51,636 bases of DNA from Candidatus Thiodiazotropha sp. (GTDB taxonomy: Bacteria; Pseudomonadota; Gammaproteobacteria; Chromatiales; Chromatiaceae). Of this stretch, positions 16,938 to 25,944 are shown piece after piece. The stretch spans positions 1 to 51,636 of the forward strand of contig JAIVEQ010000032.1 of NCBI GenBank assembly GCA_023838465.1, given 5' to 3'. The position numbers and the translations under genes were made by a program. Below the pieces are notes generated by a model, which saw nothing but the letters and a program-made list of their open reading frames with translations, ran no database searches and was not told the origin of the DNA. Positions within the stretch are counted from its first letter, which is position 1. Each line of letters opens with the position of its first letter.

Positions 16938-19887
16938 TCTCTGGCTACTGTTCGGGATTGGCTTTTTCTACCTGGCGCTGCTGTTCCTTATTGCCCACGC
17001 GGGAGACAGTGGAAGAATTCCCGAACGGCTGATTCGCCATCCCTTGATCTATGTCCTCTCCCTGGGTGTCTACGCCACCTCCTGGACCTACTACGGCAGT
17101 GTTGGTTTTGCCCAGAGTCAAGGTTATCTATTTCTGACTGTCTACCTGGGGGTCACCCTTGCATTTGCTCTCACCCCGATACTGTTTCAGCCGATTTTAC
17201 GTCTAACCAGAGAGTATCAGCTGACATCACTGGCCGACCTGTTTGCATTCCGCTACCGCAGTCAACTGGCAGGCATCCTGGTGACCCTCTTTATGCTGGT
17301 GGGTACCCTACCCTACATCGCTCTGCAGATCAGGGCTGTGACAGATTCACTCCAGGTAATCAGTCAAACAGTTGCGCCAAGAATTTTAGCCTTGATCTTT
17401 TGCTCTACGCTGGTGGTATTCGCCATTCTATTTGGTGCCAGACACAGCACCAGTCGAGATAAACATCGCGGCCTGGTACTGGCCATCGCCTTTGAATCGA
17501 TGGTAAAGCTGGTAGCAATGATGGTCATAGGCCTGACGACCCTATTCGGTGTATTCGGTGGTTTTGACGGCCTCAGTCAATGGCTCAGTGAGCATCCGGA
17601 ATCACTTGATCGACTCTATCAACCCGTCAGGGAAGGACCCTGGTCAACCTTGCTGTTGTTGGCCTTTGCAGCCGCATTTCTGCTGCCACGACAATTCCAT
17701 ATGTTGTTTACAGAGAATCTGGACCCCAAAGCGTTGCGCATTGCAAGCTGGGGCTTCCCTCTATTCCTGTTGCTGATTAACCTACCAATTCCTTTGATTC
17801 TTTGGGGTGGTGAGGCACTGAAACTCACCTTGCAACCCGACTACTTCGCTTTGGGAATCACCCTTAGTCAAGGTCCCTCATGGATACCGATACTCGCTTT
17901 TATCGGTGGTATATCTTCAGCAAGCGCGATGATGATCATCACAACCCTGGCTTTATCATCGATGACCCTGAATCATATCCTGCTTCCGACCAACTTCCCT
18001 GATCCGGAGGTCAATCTCTATCGTTGGCTGCTGTTGGGACGGCGACTCTTGATCGCACTGATCATTATGGCGGGATATGGTTTTTATGTATTGCTGGAGA
18101 AGCATCAGGGCCTGGTGCAACTTGGACTGATATCCTTTGTCGCTGTGGCGCAATTTCTTCCAGGTATCATCGGCCTTCTCTATTGGCGACGCGCCACCCG
18201 ACTCGGTTTCATCCTCGGATTGGTAGCAGGCATTGCTGTCTGGTCAGGTGCACTGCTGCTCCCTTTATTGGAAAGTTCTGGATTTGTCCGTACCGAATTC
18301 GATATCCCTGCATTGCGGCTTGCCTCTGGTATGGATCAGTGGGAGTTTGCCACATTTTGGTCACTAACCGCCAATACTCTGCTTTTTGTCTTTGGTTCTC
18401 TGGTCAGCAAGCAGAGCCTGGGTGAAAAAGAGGCTGCCAGCGCATGCTGTAGTGAGTCACTGGTACCGATGGGTGGCATGGTCAGTGCCGGTTCAACCGC
18501 CCAGTTCACCAAACAGTTGGCGCAGATGCTGGGTAGTGAGGCGGCACAACGGGAGGTCGAGCAAGCCCTACGGGACCTCAGTCTTGCAGCCAATGAGACC
18601 CGTCCATCGCAATTGCGTCGTCTGCGTGAGCGTATCGAGCGAAATCTATCTGGCCTGTTAGGCCCTCAATTGGCGCATATGATCATCAATCGCCGCCTAC
18701 AGCTGGATATCCATACCCAGTCTGCATTGGCTGATTCGATGCGCTTCATCGAAGACCAACTGGAGCACTCTCGCTCGCGTCTGCGCGGTCTCAGCGCCGA
18801 TCTCGATAACCTACGCCGCTACCACAGACAAATTTTGCTCGATCTGCCACTGGGGGTCTGTACTATCGATCGATTGCGTACAGTCACCATTTGGAACCTG
18901 GCCATGGAAGTCATGACCGGCGTACCTGCACGGGATGCAATCGGCGTGTCGCTACACCGATTGCCCGCCCCATGGGGACATCTACTGGCAGGATTCGCCT
19001 CTGCGGCCGATGAACATATTCATCACCTGGAGGTCACTCATAAAGATAAGAGCCGCTGGTTCAATCTGCATAAGGCTGCAATCCCTGCCCCATTACCTGT
19101 CGATCACCCCGTTGAAGAGGCCCGCACCAGCCAGGTCATGCTGATGGAGGATCTCACTGATCTCGAAACACTGGAAGCTGAACTTGCCCATAGCGAACGT
19201 CTTGCTTCTATCGGTCGATTGGCCGCCGGGGTGGCCCATGAGATAGGCAACCCGGTAACCGGCATTGCCTCACTGGCCCAAAATCTACGCCATGAGGATA
19301 ATCCTGAGCTGGTTCGGGAGAGTATCGAGGAGATCATCAACCAGACCCAGCGCATCACTACCATTGTGAAGACCTTAATGAACTTCAGCCGTGGTGGTGG
19401 CATCGGTGGTAACATCTGTGACTTCTCGGTGAGAGAGGTTGCGGATGAAGCTGTTCGTTTGGTGAAACTGACTCACCACGGCCGACAGGTCCAGTGCGCA
19501 AACCTCTGCACTACAGATATGAACATCCAAGGGGACCGCCAGGGCATCTCTCAGATCCTGGTCAACATCCTTACCAATGCCTGTGACGCTTCACCGCCAG
19601 GAGGACAAGTGGAACTGCATGCTAGAGAGATTGGTGACCTTGTCAGAATCGAAGTCCAGGACCATGGCGAGGGGATTGCTGAACAGAACCTAAGTTATAT
19701 CTTCGAGCCTTTTTTCACTACCAAGGCACCGGGTGAAGGAACCGGACTGGGGCTTGCCATTGCCTACAAAATCGTCTCAGACCACAAGGGAGCCATCACT
19801 ATCGACTCGGAAAAAGGGGTTGGGACTCGGGTTGTTGTTGACCTTCCCCAAGCCGGTATACACGCTATTCCCTCAAATACATCATGA
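16927..19887 (+). CDS. cbrA: CbrA-like sodium:solute symporter-sensor histidine kinase
   Basis: A 986-residue protein, close to the size of Pseudomonas CbrA. Residues 1 to about 490 form a sodium:solute symporter-like region with about 13 membrane helices (SWTYYGSVGFAQSQGYLF, LLPRQFHMLFTEN). A linker and PAS region follow (about 630-740), then a HisKA/HATPase kinase: phospho-accepting His771 in GVAHEIGNPVTG, N box NILTNACDASPPGG, G1 DHGEGI, F box FEPFFTTKAPGEGTGLGL. CbrAB senses carbon/nitrogen status and controls amino acid and carboxylate use. It overlaps cbrB by four bases. Confidence 0.9.
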   Translation: MSHDLWLLFGIGFFYLALLFLIAHAGDSGRIPERLIRHPLIYVLSLGVYATSWTYYGSVGFAQSQGYLFLTVYLGVTLAFALTPILFQPILRLTREYQLTSLADLFAFRYRSQLAGILVTLFMLVGTLPYIALQIRAVTDSLQVISQTVAPRILALIFCSTLVVFAILFGARHSTSRDKHRGLVLAIAFESMVKLVAMMVIGLTTLFGVFGGFDGLSQWLSEHPESLDRLYQPVREGPWSTLLLLAFAAAFLLPRQFHMLFTENLDPKALRIASWGFPLFLLLINLPIPLILWGGEALKLTLQPDYFALGITLSQGPSWIPILAFIGGISSASAMMIITTLALSSMTLNHILLPTNFPDPEVNLYRWLLLGRRLLIALIIMAGYGFYVLLEKHQGLVQLGLISFVAVAQFLPGIIGLLYWRRATRLGFILGLVAGIAVWSGALLLPLLESSGFVRTEFDIPALRLASGMDQWEFATFWSLTANTLLFVFGSLVSKQSLGEKEAASACCSESLVPMGGMVSAGSTAQFTKQLAQMLGSEAAQREVEQALRDLSLAANETRPSQLRRLRERIERNLSGLLGPQLAHMIINRRLQLDIHTQSALADSMRFIEDQLEHSRSRLRGLSADLDNLRRYHRQILLDLPLGVCTIDRLRTVTIWNLAMEVMTGVPARDAIGVSLHRLPAPWGHLLAGFASAADEHIHHLEVTHKDKSRWFNLHKAAIPAPLPVDHPVEEARTSQVMLMEDLTDLETLEAELAHSERLASIGRLAAGVAHEIGNPVTGIASLAQNLRHEDNPELVRESIEEIINQTQRITTIVKTLMNFSRGGGIGGNICDFSVREVADEAVRLVKLTHHGRQVQCANLCTTDMNIQGDRQGISQILVNILTNACDASPPGGQVELHAREIGDLVRIEVQDHGEGIAEQNLSYIFEPFFTTKAPGEGTGLGLAIAYKIVSDHKGAITIDSEKGVGTRVVVDLPQAGIHAIPSNTS

Positions 19888-21224
19888 ATCAGATACTTAT
19901 CATTGAAGACGAAGAAGTCATCCGTCGTGCAGTAAAGCGAATGCTGGAGCGTCATGGTTATCAAATAGCCGAGGCAGGCTCAGTTGAGGAAGCTCAAAAA
20001 CATCCCCTTACTTCATTCGACCTGATCATCAGTGACGTCCGTCTACCCGGTGTCCCCGGCACTCAAATCATAGAGCTGGCAAGCCCCGTACCGGTTCTGA
20101 TCATGACCAGCTATGCCAGCATCCGTTCTGCTGTGGATGCTATGAAACTCGGTGCCATTGACTATATTGCAAAACCCTTCGACCACGATGAATTATTGAT
20201 AGTGGTCGAGCGCATCATCAAACAGGACCGTCAACTACGCCAGCAGGAGATCCTAAAATCGGAGGTGGAAAAGAGTTATCCGGTAAGGGGGATGGTTGGC
20301 GAATGCCCAGCCATGATCGATGTATTTCGCCGAATCGACAAGGTAGCCCCCACCGATGCAACCGTATTGATCCTCGGAGAATCGGGTACCGGTAAAGAGC
20401 TGGTTGCCAGGGCTTTACATGAGAGGAGTCATCGCAGTCAATCGCCGTTCATCGTATTCAACTGTGCCGCTGTACCGGAAAACCAGGTCGAGATTGAGCT
20501 TTTCGGTCCACAGGATGAACGTGAGACACGCCGTGGCGGACTCCTCGCCAAAGCCCATGGTGGCACCCTCTTCATGGATGAGGTGGGAGAACTCTCAATG
20601 GCTGCTCAAGCTCGCCTACTGCGTGTATTGCAGGGGGATGACTATGCCTCTCAAAATGAGGCGATACAAAGTGGTCCGGATATCCGCATCATCGCCGCCA
20701 CTCATCGGGATATCCGAAAACTGGTACAACAGCAGACCTTTCGCAGCGATCTCTATTTTCGCCTGCGTGTCGTGGAAATGACACTGCCACCTCTGCGGGA
20801 GCGGGGTAGTGATATTAAGGCTTTGGCGAAATTCCTCCTTGCAAAATCCTGTCGCCAACTCAACCGCTCCGCGCTGAATCTAAGCCGTAGTGCCCTGGAG
20901 GCGATTCGTCGCTATCATTGGCCGGGTAATGTGCGGGAGCTGGCAAACACCATCGAACGCTCTGTCATTCTGTGCGAGGGTGACTCTATCACTCCGCAAC
21001 TGTTAGCGATTGACCACCACATCACGACCACTAACCGTCGCGCCACTGACAATCCAACTGACAATCTCTCTTTAGAAGAGTACTTCCGTCACTTTGTACT
21101 GGATAATCAGGATCACATGACTGAAACTGAGCTGGCCAAACAGCTTGGGATCAGCCGCAAAGCCCTATGGGAACGTCGCCAACGGTTTGGGATTCCGCGC
21201 GAGAAAAAAGGCAAGAAAAGTTAG
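19884..21224 (+). CDS. cbrB: CbrB-like NtrC-family response regulator lacking GAFTGA
   Basis: 446 residues: receiver (Asp51 in LIISDVRLPG, Lys97), AAA+ domain and Fis-type HTH (ETELAKQLGISRKALWERRQ). ATPase motifs are intact: Walker A GESGTGKE (165-172), Walker B GGTLFMDE (226-233), FRSDLYFRL and WPGNVREL. The loop after ELFG (205-208), which in sigma-54 activators holds GAFTGA, here reads PQDERETRRGGLLAKAH and is about four residues shorter. Relatives without GAFTGA, such as Rhodobacter capsulatus NtrC, act with sigma-70. The start overlaps cbrA, giving a cbrXAB operon. The symbol follows operon context; function may differ from Pseudomonas CbrB. Confidence 0.88.
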   Translation: MNQILIIEDEEVIRRAVKRMLERHGYQIAEAGSVEEAQKHPLTSFDLIISDVRLPGVPGTQIIELASPVPVLIMTSYASIRSAVDAMKLGAIDYIAKPFDHDELLIVVERIIKQDRQLRQQEILKSEVEKSYPVRGMVGECPAMIDVFRRIDKVAPTDATVLILGESGTGKELVARALHERSHRSQSPFIVFNCAAVPENQVEIELFGPQDERETRRGGLLAKAHGGTLFMDEVGELSMAAQARLLRVLQGDDYASQNEAIQSGPDIRIIAATHRDIRKLVQQQTFRSDLYFRLRVVEMTLPPLRERGSDIKALAKFLLAKSCRQLNRSALNLSRSALEAIRRYHWPGNVRELANTIERSVILCEGDSITPQLLAIDHHITTTNRRATDNPTDNLSLEEYFRHFVLDNQDHMTETELAKQLGISRKALWERRQRFGIPREKKGKKS

Positions 21225-21283
21225 CCGCAGTCCTGCAGAAAAATAGTGGGATGATAACGAAATATAGAGTGTGCAGCAGATTG

Positions 21284-22672
21284 TCAGGGCTGGGATTTAA
21301 TCAGTTTGATCCAGTTAGAGGTCTGCAGCAAATGTCGCTGTTTCGATAGTGGATGAAATCCATGGCTGGTCTGAGCATGGCGCAGCAGTTCTTCACTGTT
21401 TTCTGCGTCGGTGGGAAATACTGAAGTACCAATGGTCAGGTCCAGACTAATGCTTCTGCCATTGACCTCAATCGGGTTAGAAAGCCCGATGCGGATCTTC
21501 TCCGAAATGTGTATGACGGATTTCTCATTCTCGATATGCGGCAATAGCAAGACAAACTCACTACCATCAATTCTCGATAGGATATCGCCTTTTCGGACCT
21601 GGCGCTTAAGTCTGGCCGAGATAGTCTGCAGGCATTGATCTCCCACCGCATGGCCATAGCGTTCATTAATCTGTTTAAGATCAACCAGTACCACATTCAG
21701 CAAGCAAAGCGGCGTATTGTCCTGTTTTGCCTGGGTCAATGCGAAACTCAGGTAATCCTCGAATAGTACCCGATTAGGCAAACCGGTCAGCGCGTCATGA
21801 AACTCCTGATACTTATTGAGCTCTTCAAGCTTATTGTATTGTGTGATGTCCCGCACCACGCAATAGGTGCCAAAAAAGACCTTTTTATCATCTTGGTGGG
21901 AATAGAGCCTTCGCGATTGCATAGCAACCAGTATATTTCTGGATTTAACACTTTGATTGGATTCGGATGACTCACTGCAGCGCAACCGGAGTTCTACTTC
22001 AGGAAACCGGTCGGGAGCACTTCGACGCTCTTCGAAGACATGCTGCATTCGCTCCACTTCATCCCCTTCCACCAGTGAACTCCAATGCTTGCCAAATATC
22101 TCCTGCTTGGTAAAACCGGTCACCTTGGTGAAGACGGTGTTCACCATACGGAAATTACCCTTGGTATCGAGAAGAAACTGCATGTTAGGGGCAATATCGA
22201 ACATCATGCGATGCAGACCGCTCCTGATCTCTATCTTTCTCTTAACACCCTTTAGCTGCTCCTCTTTAACCTTTTTTCTCAGACTCTCATCAATCGCTTT
22301 GAGCAGATCTACTGGGGTTACCGGCTTGCGAATGAAGTTGTCAGCCCCTTTCTTTAGAGACTTAATTGCATCATCCATGGAGGGATCACCCGAGATGGTG
22401 ATAATCCGGGTCAACAACCCGCGCTTACGGATAAAGTCCATGACCTTATACCCATCGGCCACGGGCATATGCAGATCCAGCAGTACCACATCAAAATTAT
22501 CAGAAATCAGCATGCCTGCCGCTTTTGCGCCATCCTCGGCAGTCTTCACATCATAACCCCAACTGGCCACCATCATTGCCAGACTCTCAGCATGGCGCGA
22601 TTCGTCATCCACGATGAGTAGGCGACCTTTGGCAGTGGATTTTCCTTTGTGGGTATCTTGTTCGGTATGCAT
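21284..22672 (-). CDS. Response regulator with PAS and degenerate GGDEF domain
   Basis: About 462 residues from the ATG at 22672 (an upstream TTG at 22708 is less likely). Receiver domain with LIVDDES and phospho-acceptor Asp66 in VVLLDLHMP; PAS domain from about 150 to 285 (MQFLLDTKGNFRMVNTVF, ending in VVRDITQYNKLEE); then a GGDEF domain starting DALTGLPNRVLFEDY. The active-site signature is DGSEF instead of GGDEF (21554-21568) and the C-terminal part looks eroded, so diguanylate cyclase activity is doubtful; it may bind GTP or c-di-GMP as an effector. It converges with cbrB and has no cognate kinase beside it. Confidence 0.85.
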   Translation of the reverse strand: MHTEQDTHKGKSTAKGRLLIVDDESRHAESLAMMVASWGYDVKTAEDGAKAAGMLISDNFDVVLLDLHMPVADGYKVMDFIRKRGLLTRIITISGDPSMDDAIKSLKKGADNFIRKPVTPVDLLKAIDESLRKKVKEEQLKGVKRKIEIRSGLHRMMFDIAPNMQFLLDTKGNFRMVNTVFTKVTGFTKQEIFGKHWSSLVEGDEVERMQHVFEERRSAPDRFPEVELRLRCSESSESNQSVKSRNILVAMQSRRLYSHQDDKKVFFGTYCVVRDITQYNKLEELNKYQEFHDALTGLPNRVLFEDYLSFALTQAKQDNTPLCLLNVVLVDLKQINERYGHAVGDQCLQTISARLKRQVRKGDILSRIDGSEFVLLLPHIENEKSVIHISEKIRIGLSNPIEVNGRSISLDLTIGTSVFPTDAENSEELLRHAQTSHGFHPLSKQRHLLQTSNWIKLIKSQP

Positions 22673-22789
22673 AGGTCGAGGTTCCAGCAGGCTAGATCGA
22701 TTTCTCAACAGAAATATATCATGATTTATGTGTGGAAATGGGAAATTGAATCATCAACAGCAAGGGTGTGTGTGATGACGGAGCCTAAG

Positions 22790-23248
22790 TCAGGTAGAGT
22801 TCATGACCCTATGTTTGGCTGCTATGAAATCATTGTGTGGGACATAGATCAGTTCAGCCAGTCTACGGATGACATGCTCCTCATAGCGGTGTAACTGCTG
22901 ATCAGCAAAGGCAACCTGCCAAAGTGCTTCTACAACCTTGATCTTCTGCGCTTCGGTGTAGTGTTCATTGATCAATCGGGTGAACTGGAAATAGTCAGTT
23001 GATTCAGTGTGTTCCTCCTTAGCCAAGGACATCAACTGCTCTGCTGAAGCCCTGTTGAGATCAAACTGCCGCTGAATGGACTGTAGGATGACACTCCTCT
23101 CTTCAGGAACCTCCTCGAAATCCGATTCCGCAATTTCAATCAGTAATACGGCAACCGCTAATCTGATCGACTGCTCCAGCTGATGCGACTCCTCGTCGGA
23201 ATCAGGGGTCAGGTAAGTGTCAAAATAGTCTTTGATTGCCTTGATCAT
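22790..23248 (-). CDS. TerB-like alpha-helical protein
   Basis: 152 residues from ATG 23248, preferred over a TTG nine codons upstream. Acidic helical protein resembling the TerB tellurite-resistance family: IRLAVAVLLIEIAESD, EERSVILQSIQRQFDL, then VEALWQVAFADQQLHRYE and HVIRRLAELIYVPHNDFI, the repeat-like acidic D/E pairs at helix ends that in TerB bind metal. Such solo TerB-like proteins are common near membrane or stress genes and rarely relate to tellurite. No other ter genes are present. Confidence 0.8.
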   Translation of the reverse strand: MIKAIKDYFDTYLTPDSDEESHQLEQSIRLAVAVLLIEIAESDFEEVPEERSVILQSIQRQFDLNRASAEQLMSLAKEEHTESTDYFQFTRLINEHYTEAQKIKVVEALWQVAFADQQLHRYEEHVIRRLAELIYVPHNDFIAAKHRVMNST

Positions 23249-23708
23249 GGGGGATTTCCAAACTGGTTTATTCAATCACTACGAACTAGGGTACGGCCTA
23301 TTTTACGCAATATGGATCGCTAAGGAATCTCATCCAGTCCGAGTACGGACAACCCTAAATCAGAGCACGCCTTTTTAAAAGCAGAAAAAAACTGGTTTCT
23401 TACCAATGGAAACGAATGGCGATTCATTCGGTTACACATACCACCTATCTCTGCTACCTACGGTAACACTTTTGCTGCCTTGCAGCATGGAATTATCCAG
23501 CTTATGCTATTGTTTTATTTGACTTTATCGACAACTGCGCCACAGAATAGTGCAATGTGTATCCGTTTTAAGTACGGTAACACACAACGTAGTGTTTGCT
23601 CATTCAGGGATAGACCTTCTCACCTAACTCAGTCCCAGACAGGATGCCAATGAGGGTGACAGACACTCAAATGACAAGAACTTTATTATACGGCGGAGTG
23701 ATCATGAC
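23249..23708 (+). promoter_or_regulatory. Regulatory region of the symporter operon
   Basis: A 460-base gap without a gene, divergent between the TerB-like gene and the DUF4212 gene. It holds an inverted repeat CGAATG-GCGATT-CATTCG (23413-23430), the cbrX-type palindrome at 23452-23468, and a second TACGGTAACAC copy at 23573-23583. A sigma-70-like promoter, TTGACT with 18-base spacing and CAGAAT, lies at 23519-23548. A GG-N10-GC pair (23462-23475) resembling a sigma-54 element overlaps the palindrome but fits the consensus poorly. Confidence 0.55.
23452..23468. promoter_or_regulatory. Second copy of the TGTTACC-AGGTAACA palindrome
   Basis: TGCTACCTACGGTAACA matches the palindrome before cbrX at 15 of 17 positions and lies about 50 bases upstream of the -35-like TTGACT at 23519, a usual place for an activator site. 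A weaker 13/17 match is at 23566-23582 and a right half-site, CGGTAACA, at 25850-25857. Confidence 0.5.
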
Positions 23709-23963
23709 ATGAACAAAACTGCTGAACAGTATTGGAAAGCCAATATTCGCCTAGTGAGCGTCTTGCTGGTGATTTGGTTTATCTGCTCGTTCCTATTCGG
23801 CATCATCTTAGTAGACCCTCTCAATACCATTAAGATCGGTGGTGTCGGGCTGGGATTCTGGTTTGCACAGAATGGCTCTATCTACGTCTTCTTGGTGCTG
23901 ATCTACGTCTACGCTAAACGCATGAATGCTCTGGATGTCGAATTCGACGTCCATGAGGACTAA
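23709..23963 (+). CDS. DUF4212 small subunit of sodium:solute symporter
   Basis: 84 residues with two membrane helices (about 14-34 and 50-68) separated by the GLGFWFAQNGSIYVFL segment characteristic of DUF4212. These proteins are encoded next to VC_2705-type sodium:solute symporters and probably act as an accessory subunit, as YjcH does beside ActP. The gene lies 16 bases upstream of the symporter. The start at ATG 23709 follows the alternative sequence GGAGTGATC with good spacing. Confidence 0.9.
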   Translation: MNKTAEQYWKANIRLVSVLLVIWFICSFLFGIILVDPLNTIKIGGVGLGFWFAQNGSIYVFLVLIYVYAKRMNALDVEFDVHED

Positions 23964-23979
23964 TGGGGGAAACTGACTC

Positions 23980-25764
23980 ATGGATCTGCAAACACTGACA
24001 TATACAGTAGTAGGCTTTACTTTTGCCCTCTACATAGGTATCGCCTTCTGGGCGCGCGCTGCAACCACCGGTGAATTCTACGCCGCTGGCCGTGGTGTCC
24101 ATCCAGTTGCTAATGGTATGGCCACTGCTGCTGACTGGATGTCCGCAGCCTCTTTCATTTCAATGGCTGGTTTGATCGCCTTCAACGGCTACGGCGCTTC
24201 CGTCTTCCTGATGGGGTGGACCGGTGGTTATGTGCTTCTGGCACTGCTGCTTGCTCCCTATCTGCGTAAGTTCGGTAAGTTCACCGTGCCTGAATTCATC
24301 GGTGACCGTTACTACTCACGTACCGCACGAATCGTGGCAGTTATCTGCCTGATCCTCGCATCCGTGACCTACGTTATCGGACAGATGAAAGGTATCGGTG
24401 TCGCCTTCTCGCGCTTCCTCGAGACTGAATACGATACGGGCCTCTATATCGGCATGGGTATCGTCTTCATCTACGCGGTTATGGGCGGTATGAAAGGCAT
24501 TACCTACACCCAGATCGCCCAGTACTGCGTACTGATCTTCGCCTACACGGTTCCAGCTATCTTCATCTCCCTGAATCTGACCGGCAACCCGATCCCGCAA
24601 ATGGGTCTCGGCAGCACTATGGCTGATGGCTCCGGCACTTTCATGTTGGACAGGTTGGACCAGGTGGTAACGGACCTGGGCTTTAAGGAGTACACCACCC
24701 AGGTGATGGGTAGCAAACTGAACATGTTTGTCTATACCCTCTCTCTGATGATCGGTACTGCTGGCCTGCCTCACGTTATTATCCGCTTCTTCACTGTTCC
24801 TAAGGTAAAGGATGCTCGCTCCTCAGCGGGTTGGGCATTGGTTTTCATCGCCATTCTTTACACCACGGCTCCTGCTGTCGGTTCCATGGCACGTCTGAAT
24901 CTGATGAACACCATCCAAACCGGTGAAGTGGGCTCAGCTGAAGGCAATGTCGAGATCGCCAATGTACCTCAGTGGATGACCAACTGGGAGAAGACCGGTC
25001 TGCTGCAGTGGGAAGACAAAAACGGTGACGGTCGCATTCAGTACTACAACGACAAGAATGCTGAGTTTACCGCCAAGGCCGAAAGCTATGGCTGGAAGGG
25101 TAATGAGATGACCAAGGTCGACCGTGATATCATGGTACTGGCCAATCCGGAAATCGCCCAACTACCCAACTGGGTTATCGCCCTGGTGGTTGCCGGTGGT
25201 CTGGCCGCCGCGCTCTCTACCGCTGCCGGACTGTTGTTGGCTATCGCCTCTTCCATCTCTCATGACCTCCTGAAGGGCGTCTTCATGCCCGACATCTCGG
25301 AGAAAAATGAGCTGATGGCAGGTCGTTTTGCGATGGCAGGCGCGATCGCCATGGCGGGTTACTTCGGTCTGCATCCACCGGATTTCGCAGCCGGTACCGT
25401 GGCCATCGCCTTTGGTCTGGCCGCCAGCTCCATCTTCCCTGCGCTGATGATGGGTATCTTCAACAAGAAGATGAATCGTTCAGGTGCTATTTGGGGCATG
25501 ATCTCCGGTATCGGCGTGACCATGCTGTATGTATTCCAGCACAAGGGCATCATGTTCATTCCAGGTACTTCATTCCTGGGTGACATGGGTCCAAGCTGGT
25601 TCCTCGGTATCTCTCCGAACGCATTCGGCGCCGTAGGTGCACTGGTCAACTTTGTAGTGGCTATCGTGGTCTCCAAGGTGACTGCTCCGCCTCCTGACCA
25701 CATCCAGCACTTGGTGGAAGATATTCGTGTACCTAAGGGTGCCGGTACCGCCACCGATCACTAA
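23980..25764 (+). CDS. Sodium:solute symporter, acetate/carboxylate type (VC_2705-like)
   Basis: 594 residues with about 13 membrane helices, member of the SSF family closest to ActP-like and VC_2705 proteins: FYAAGRGVHPVANGMATAADWMSAASF near residue 28 onward (family signature, quoted in part) and KFTVPEFIGDRYYS. Probable Na+-coupled uptake of acetate or a related carboxylate at the inner membrane, supported by acs three genes downstream. A hydrophilic loop of about 80 residues (roughly 315-395) contains DKNGDGRI, reminiscent of an EF-hand calcium loop. A terminator follows at 25792. Confidence 0.9.
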   Translation: MDLQTLTYTVVGFTFALYIGIAFWARAATTGEFYAAGRGVHPVANGMATAADWMSAASFISMAGLIAFNGYGASVFLMGWTGGYVLLALLLAPYLRKFGKFTVPEFIGDRYYSRTARIVAVICLILASVTYVIGQMKGIGVAFSRFLETEYDTGLYIGMGIVFIYAVMGGMKGITYTQIAQYCVLIFAYTVPAIFISLNLTGNPIPQMGLGSTMADGSGTFMLDRLDQVVTDLGFKEYTTQVMGSKLNMFVYTLSLMIGTAGLPHVIIRFFTVPKVKDARSSAGWALVFIAILYTTAPAVGSMARLNLMNTIQTGEVGSAEGNVEIANVPQWMTNWEKTGLLQWEDKNGDGRIQYYNDKNAEFTAKAESYGWKGNEMTKVDRDIMVLANPEIAQLPNWVIALVVAGGLAAALSTAAGLLLAIASSISHDLLKGVFMPDISEKNELMAGRFAMAGAIAMAGYFGLHPPDFAAGTVAIAFGLAASSIFPALMMGIFNKKMNRSGAIWGMISGIGVTMLYVFQHKGIMFIPGTSFLGDMGPSWFLGISPNAFGAVGALVNFVVAIVVSKVTAPPPDHIQHLVEDIRVPKGAGTATDH

Positions 25765-25791
25765 ACGATAATCATAAAGCTGTAACTGAGT

Positions 25792-25815
25792 GCCCCGCTT
25801 CGGCGGGGCCTTTTT
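25792..25815 (+). terminator. Rho-independent terminator
   Basis: GCCCCGC, TTCG tetraloop, GCGGGGC, then C and five Ts: a textbook intrinsic terminator 27 bases after the symporter stop. It separates the symporter pair from the DUF294 gene. Confidence 0.93.
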
Positions 25816-25944
25816 CCTGAAGAGAATAATCTCCACGAATAGGTCTGATCGGTAACACACAGTTTCGGATCAATCCGTTGAGATTTTTTACTGAGATCAC
25901 CATACTAGCGGAATCCAATTCCAGACGTATGCGAGCCACCCCCT

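Noticed and set aside
21957..22556. 199-codon Ser-rich frame opposite the REC-PAS-GGDEF gene
   Set aside because: Composition is that of an antisense shadow; the opposite strand has clear domains.
23462..23475. Sigma-54-like GG-N10-GC element upstream of the DUF4212 gene
   Set aside because: Poor match outside the GG and TTGC bases, and it overlaps the GGTAAC palindrome; a sigma-70-like promoter nearby fits better.
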